NCBI RefSeq assembly: GCF_001613245.1
Contig: NZ_BDBZ01000037.1
Location: 62,001 to 126,000 of the forward strand
Reading direction: 5' to 3'
From: Nocardia speluncae NBRC 108251
GTDB taxonomy: Bacteria > Actinomycetota > Actinomycetes > Mycobacteriales > Mycobacteriaceae
Length of the DNA: 64,000 nucleotides
Part shown: positions 61,801 through 64,000 of the stretch, one piece after another
Layout of the letters: each line of letters opens with the position of its first letter
Numbering within the stretch: the first letter of the stretch is position 1
Notes under the pieces: generated by a model
What the model was told of the DNA's origin: nothing
Database searches by the model: none
Seen by the model: the letters and a program-made list of their open reading frames with translations, nothing else
Made by a program: the position numbers and the translations under genes

Positions 61801-64000
61801 TATCGCGTCCCAACCACGATCGGTCGGGAACTTCGAGATCACGTCGCGACCGTCGACCACCGTCCGCCACAACTGTTCCGCGGAAGTCACCCCACCCGGG
61901 AACCGGCATCCGACCCCCACAATCGCCACCGGCTCCGACGACGACGGCGGCACCACCGGCCCCGATTTCGATGCGGCGGGGATATCGGTGTCAGTGAGCT
62001 GAGTGAGGATATATGCGGTCACCGCGTCGGGTGTCGGATAGTCGAAGACCAGAGTCGCGGGCAACCGCAACCCGGTGATCGTGTTCAACCGATTACGTGC
62101 CTCGACCGCGGTCAGGGAGTCGAATCCCAGGTCCCGGAAGTTGCGGCCGGGATCGATACCCGTGCCGCCGTCGTGTCCCAGCACTGCTGCGACCTGACCA
62201 CGAATCGCATCCAGGACCAACGAATGTTGTTCGGTCGGTGGCAGCCCCACCACCCGCTGCCGCAGACCCACTGCACCTGCCGCATCCAGGGTGCTGCGTC
62301 GGCCCGTGGAGAGCATCCCCTCCAGTAACGGAGCAAGGACACCGGCGCGGGAACGCGCCGCCATTGCGGCCGAATCGATGCGGGCAGCCACCACGCTCGC
62401 ACGTCGCTGGTCGAGCGCGGCGTCGAAGAACGCCATTCCCTGTTCGTCCGACATCGCCGGTACCCCGTCACGACCCATCCGTGCGGTATCTGAATCACCG
62501 AGGTGTCCGGTCATCGCGGTGCCGGTAGACCACAATCCCCATGCGATCGACACCGCGGCCTGTCCGCCCGCCCGGCGGTGTTCGGCAAGCCCGTCCAGGA
62601 ATGCGTTCGCCGCCGCATAGTTGCCTTGCCCAGGGTTGCCCAGCACACCGGCGACCGAGGAATACATCACGAACAGTTCCGGATCCAGCTCGCGGGTCAG
62701 CTCGTGAAGATGCCATGCCGCGTCGGCCTTGGCCGCCAACACCGTGTGCACCCGCTCCGGGGACAACGACACCACTACACCGTCGTCGAGCACACCCGCG
62801 GTATGGACCACCCCGGTCAACGGCGCGTCCTGGGGGACTGCGGCCAGCAACTCCACGACCGCACCGCGATCGGACACATCACACGCCACGATCCGCACCC
62901 GGGCACCCAACCCGGTCAGCTCCGTGGCCAGATCCTCTGCCCCCGCCGCGGCCGGGCCACGGCGACTGGCCAGTACCAACGACCGCACCCCGTAATCGGT
63001 CACCAGATGCCGGGCCAGCATCGATCCCAGCCCGCCGGTGCCACCGGTGATCAATACCGTGCCCGCCGCCACCACACCCGAATCCACACCGGTCTCCCCG
63101 GCCGGGAGCCGGATCAGTCGAGCGGTGTGCAACACCCCGGAACGGATCATGACCTGGGGTTCACCACACCCCACGACTTCGGCGAGGCCCACTGACGGTG
63201 TGGCAGTACCGATCCCGGACGCAATGCCCGCGGTCAGGCCGTTGGGTAGGTCGGTGTCGACGAGCAGGATCCGGCCCGGGTCTTCCGATTGCGCCGAACG
63301 CACCAAACCCCACACCGCGGCACCTGCCAGATCGTCGACCTGCTCGCCGGTCCGCGCGACCGCCCCACAGGTCGACACCACCAACATGCTTCGGGCGAAT
63401 CGCGACTCGCTCAGCCAGCCCTGTAACACGGCCAGTGTGTCGGCGACCGCCCGATGCACCCGCCCCGGCACATCGACATCGCCGGCAGCAGCGTCACCGT
63501 GGTCGCTGTCGCGTCGATCGAACACCACGACCGGTGGTACCGGCGTGGCCTCGTCCTTGGTCCAGGTCAGGAAGTCCTCCACCGTGGTGAACATCCGCGA
63601 TTCCGGCACCGACACCGGGGTATCGACCCGGGTCGGGGTCCATTGCACCGCGCACAGCCGCTCGCGTGACGTGCGGGTGCCCAGCTGTCCGGGAGACAGG
63701 GGCCGTGATGTCATCGATGCGGCGGTCAGCACGGGCCGTCCGGTGGTATCGGTGACATGTATCGCGACTGCGCCCGTACCGGTCGGTGAGATCCTGGCCC
63801 GCACCGTGGATGCGCCGACTGCGTACAGGGTCACCTCCGACCACGCGAACGGCAGCATCACACCGGTGTCGGCATCGGTGATGGCGATCGCATGCAGTAC
63901 GGAGTCCAGCAAGGCCGGGTGTAGTCCGTATCGTGGCGCGTCGGTGACTGTGTCGGGCAGCGCTGCTTCGACGAACAGTTCCTTGCCGCGGCGGCGGATC
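55825..64000 (-). CDS. modular type I polyketide synthase, terminal modules, 5' end outside window
   Basis: Over 2,700 residues are visible. From the window edge, minus strand, the order is: end of a DH (HPALLDSVLH), KR (Ser419, Tyr432, LDD at 375-377), ACP (Ser599). The last module follows: KS (Cys816, His951, His991), AT (GHSQG Ser1265, YGSH at 1364-1367), DH, KR (Ser2152, Tyr2165, LDD at 2108-2110), ACP (Ser2335) and TE (GYSVGG Ser2542, His2665). Residue numbers count from codon 63912. AT motifs favour methylmalonyl-CoA. The LDD motifs mark B-type ketoreductases. The last DH lacks both catalytic residues. The TE shows that this protein ends the assembly line, releasing the chain as acid or lactone. 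Confidence 0.95.
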   Translation of the reverse strand, partial: IRRRGKELFVEAALPDTVTDAPRYGLHPALLDSVLHAIAITDADTGVMLPFAWSEVTLYAVGASTVRARISPTGTGAVAIHVTDTTGRPVLTAASMTSRPLSPGQLGTRTSRERLCAVQWTPTRVDTPVSVPESRMFTTVEDFLTWTKDEATPVPPVVVFDRRDSDHGDAAAGDVDVPGRVHRAVADTLAVLQGWLSESRFARSMLVVSTCGAVARTGEQVDDLAGAAVWGLVRSAQSEDPGRILLVDTDLPNGLTAGIASGIGTATPSVGLAEVVGCGEPQVMIRSGVLHTARLIRLPAGETGVDSGVVAAGTVLITGGTGGLGSMLARHLVTDYGVRSLVLASRRGPAAAGAEDLATELTGLGARVRIVACDVSDRGAVVELLAAVPQDAPLTGVVHTAGVLDDGVVVSLSPERVHTVLAAKADAAWHLHELTRELDPELFVMYSSVAGVLGNPGQGNYAAANAFLDGLAEHRRAGGQAAVSIAWGLWSTGTAMTGHLGDSDTARMGRDGVPAMSDEQGMAFFDAALDQRRASVVAARIDSAAMAARSRAGVLAPLLEGMLSTGRRSTLDAAGAVGLRQRVVGLPPTEQHSLVLDAIRGQVAAVLGHDGGTGIDPGRNFRDLGFDSLTAVEARNRLNTITGLRLPATLVFDYPTPDAVTAYILTQLTDTDIPAASKSGPVVPPSSSEPVAIVGVGCRFPGGVTSAEQLWRTVVDGRDVISKFPTDRGWDAIFDPAPGVAGKSYTDEGGFLYDAAEFDAEFFGISPREAMAMDPQQRILLETVWEALEHAGIRPATLRGSDTGVYVGAMYHDYPHSETAGAVVSGRVSYVLGLEGPAVSVDTACSSGLVALHQAVAALRAGECSLALAGGVTVMTKPGTFVEFSRQRALAPDGRCKPFAEAADGTAFGEGSGVLVLERLSDAVRNKRQVLAVVRGSAVNQDGASNGLTAPNGPSQQRVIRRALANAGVGAGEVDVVEAHGTGTRLGDPIEAQALLATYGQGRSVDRPVWLGSVKSNIGHTQAAAGLAGVIKMVQAMRYGVLPKTLHVDTPSSQVDWDAGRVELLTEQRDWPVVDRPRRAAVSAFGISGTNAHVILEQAPQSVTGAGAGAGGDGPVVWVVSGRSPEALTGQVRRLRDFVAGDPSMNVQAVARALVSQRSRFDHRAVVVGADRDQLLAGLTALSEQTPGPGVVTGVTGVPRKTVLVFPGQGSQWRGMGRQLLDCSPVFARKMAECDAAFSPLVDWSLSAVLAGAEGTPSLERVDVVQPVLFAVMVSLAELWRSVGVVPDAVVGHSQGEIAAAYVAGALSLEDAARVVALRSAALIDLTEQGGMVAVSMPVDQVTTLLAGYDDLSVAAVNGPQATVVSGVAVQLEDFLEACARDNVHARRISVDYGSHSPQVDVLREPLLKVLAGLRPGSSQVAFWSSVTGGVLDGTELDADYWFRNLREPVCFHQAARALLEDGYNAFVEVSPHPLLTVDIEQICDLRVGADPVTVVGSLRRDEGDMGAFLLSAAQLEVSGAGVDWAALLGPVHGGGVSLPTYAFQRRRYWLDGVSNGGDAASLGLSAAGHPLLGAVVVSPDGDGVVLTGRVGLATHPWLADRTVGGFVLLPGAAFLELVLRAAAEVGCALLHELTVIKPLVLPGAAGMQLQVVVDGADELGCRSVSVYSRAEAADGIWVLHARGVLGIEGVPEQDAAPAVWPPGGAVAVPVEGLYDRFAVAGDGYGPAFRGLRAVWRRGAELFVEVEPPESMTDVSRFGVHPALLESMLHGQLVDADPDPGRVKVPFCWKGVTLYATGQSLLRARITPVPGDVDAVSIQVVDAFGRLVLTTRSLTVQEVSPAQLDTFSVQDGLHVVQWTPRAVQITSPVDAETFADGEGFGSWVQNKDVTVPAVVVFDRAGAGADVPSRVRDATHEMLSVLQAWLGGLRFAASTLVVVTRGAVGRTGHDVTDLAGSAVWGLVRSARSEAPGRIVLVDIDTEELTAEGLAMVIDSGEPEVVIRTGVLHVARLARLPVRARDTGKSVRTVPADLPRPESGTGGVVSAGTVLVTGGTGGLGALSARHLVTNHGVRSLVLASRRGAAAPGASLLAAELGRLGARVRIVACDAGTRDGVAELVAAVPEQFPLTGVVHAAGVLDDGVIASLTPDRIDAVLAAKADAAWYLHEATSRTDVEMFVLYSSAAGVFGAAGQGNYAAANVFLDALAEHRRASGLVATSIAWGLWASDTGMTGHLGDSGTARLARAGLSPISTGQGLAMLDSAIVADRAALLAAPLDHVVLDAQVRAGTLIPLLRGSVSSARRRSVPEPSREQRTGLRERISVLAEAEQLPMLLRVVRDQMAAVLGHDGPDAIDPAGHFRELGFDSLAAIEARNRLNTVTGLRLPATLIFDHPTPATVARHILHELRGAHGESVAAPVQLPDAACDSADTPAADPDASAETLVGVIRQVIADNRFGHGVALLRAAAKLRPAYNHFTVGMPAGIGISGGSPGDSGGDVSPHMVFVNAPEFLGGSIQYTQLAAHLGSHRRVSAIPLSGYDPDEPLPASLDAAIDGIVETILHTVGQDDFVLGGYSVGGNIAHAAAARLSEQGNTQLQGLVILDGCLAREANKGRLNGRGKQMLEMHTTIPDLAGFTTARLTAFGWWFDLAMQIEHRPLETTTLSVEFTGSSSRHQRLDEQPAEAWSTTQTVQSVDADHGALQGSEVGATAQLVDRWLTQLSAGARPIR

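Noticed and set aside
60660..61938. KS segment apparently with more A/T in codons than its neighbours, as a sign of gene conversion or transfer
   Set aside because: The impression is slight and KS domains are strongly conserved; without a codon-usage calculation it cannot be supported.
60364..62328. Long plus-strand open frame (over 650 codons) opposite the PKS
   Set aside because: It is antisense to conserved KS, AT and ACP sequence, is extremely rich in Arg, His, Pro and Thr, and has no family pattern; high-GC codon bias explains it.
1..64000. CRISPR arrays, tRNA or rRNA genes, insertion sequences, phage attachment sites
   Set aside because: No regularly spaced repeats, transposase or integrase motifs or tRNA-like cloverleafs were noticed on reading; a tRNAscan/IS search would be needed to exclude weak cases.

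Overview
The window is about 64 kb of GC-rich actinobacterial DNA. Its gene content (an AccD4-like carboxylase, a linoleoyl-CoA-type desaturase, an MmpS-like lipoprotein, an F420-type nitroreductase-fold protein, an ECF42 sigma factor, PknB/PknD-type kinases and a modular PKS) points to the Nocardia/Rhodococcus branch of the Mycobacteriales, most likely Nocardia. This is inferred from gene families and base composition only. No rRNA, tRNA, CRISPR array, transposase or integrase was recognised.

Layout. (1) 1-7.0 kb: a truncated XRE regulator, an epoxide-hydrolase-like lipoprotein, a minus-strand run of an Ntn-type amidase plus two RibD/DHFR-fold reductases, a kinase-like protein, an aminoglycoside-phosphotransferase-fold protein and a small lipid-binding-like protein. 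(2) 7.1-11.6 kb: a DUF998 membrane protein, a DGPF/ECF42 sigma-factor pair, an F420-type reductase divergent from an AraC regulator, and an FBP zinc protein. (3) 11.7-26.1 kb: accessory genes, including TetR/SDR and TetR-monooxygenase/old-yellow-enzyme divergons with visible operator-like dyads, a TmrB-like ATPase, secreted and lipoprotein genes, and two loci (25.0 and 26.0 kb) whose reading frames look broken at homopolymers. (4) 26.3-35.5 kb: a LysR regulator divergent from an apparent catabolic operon: kdgD, a 2-oxoglutarate-semialdehyde-type dehydrogenase, a NitT/TauT-type ABC importer, an unusual M24-fold hydrolase, a 31-codon coupled mini-ORF and a RidA protein. (5) 35.6-41.1 kb: MerR, a secreted tripeptidyl-aminopeptidase-like hydrolase, an AccD4-like carboxyltransferase and a desaturase. 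(6) 41.4-43.8 kb: a His-rich protein and an MFS exporter behind a promoter whose -35/-10 spacer is exactly a 17-bp CsoR-like palindrome, suggesting a metal (probably copper) response. (7) 43.8-51.6 kb: DUF and membrane proteins of unknown role. (8) 51.6-64.0 kb: a PknD-like kinase with a predicted beta-propeller sensor, a Baeyer-Villiger-type flavoprotein and the 3' end of a modular type I PKS.

The PKS part reads (DH end)-KR-ACP / KS-AT-DH-KR-ACP-TE. In the last module both DH catalytic residues are replaced (His to Arg, Asp to Glu), so the final cycle is expected to stop at a 2-methyl-3-hydroxy acyl chain released by the TE. The flavoprotein gene begins 30 bp after the PKS stop and is the obvious tailoring candidate.

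The most interesting items are the LysR/kdgD/ABC/M24/RidA operon, which lacks the usual sugar-acid dehydratase that would feed KdgD, the palindrome-in-spacer metal promoter, and the dead terminal DH beside a BVMO-like enzyme with a substituted fingerprint His. Smaller leads are two probable homopolymer frameshifts, a 59-nt nested hairpin and several small ORFs.
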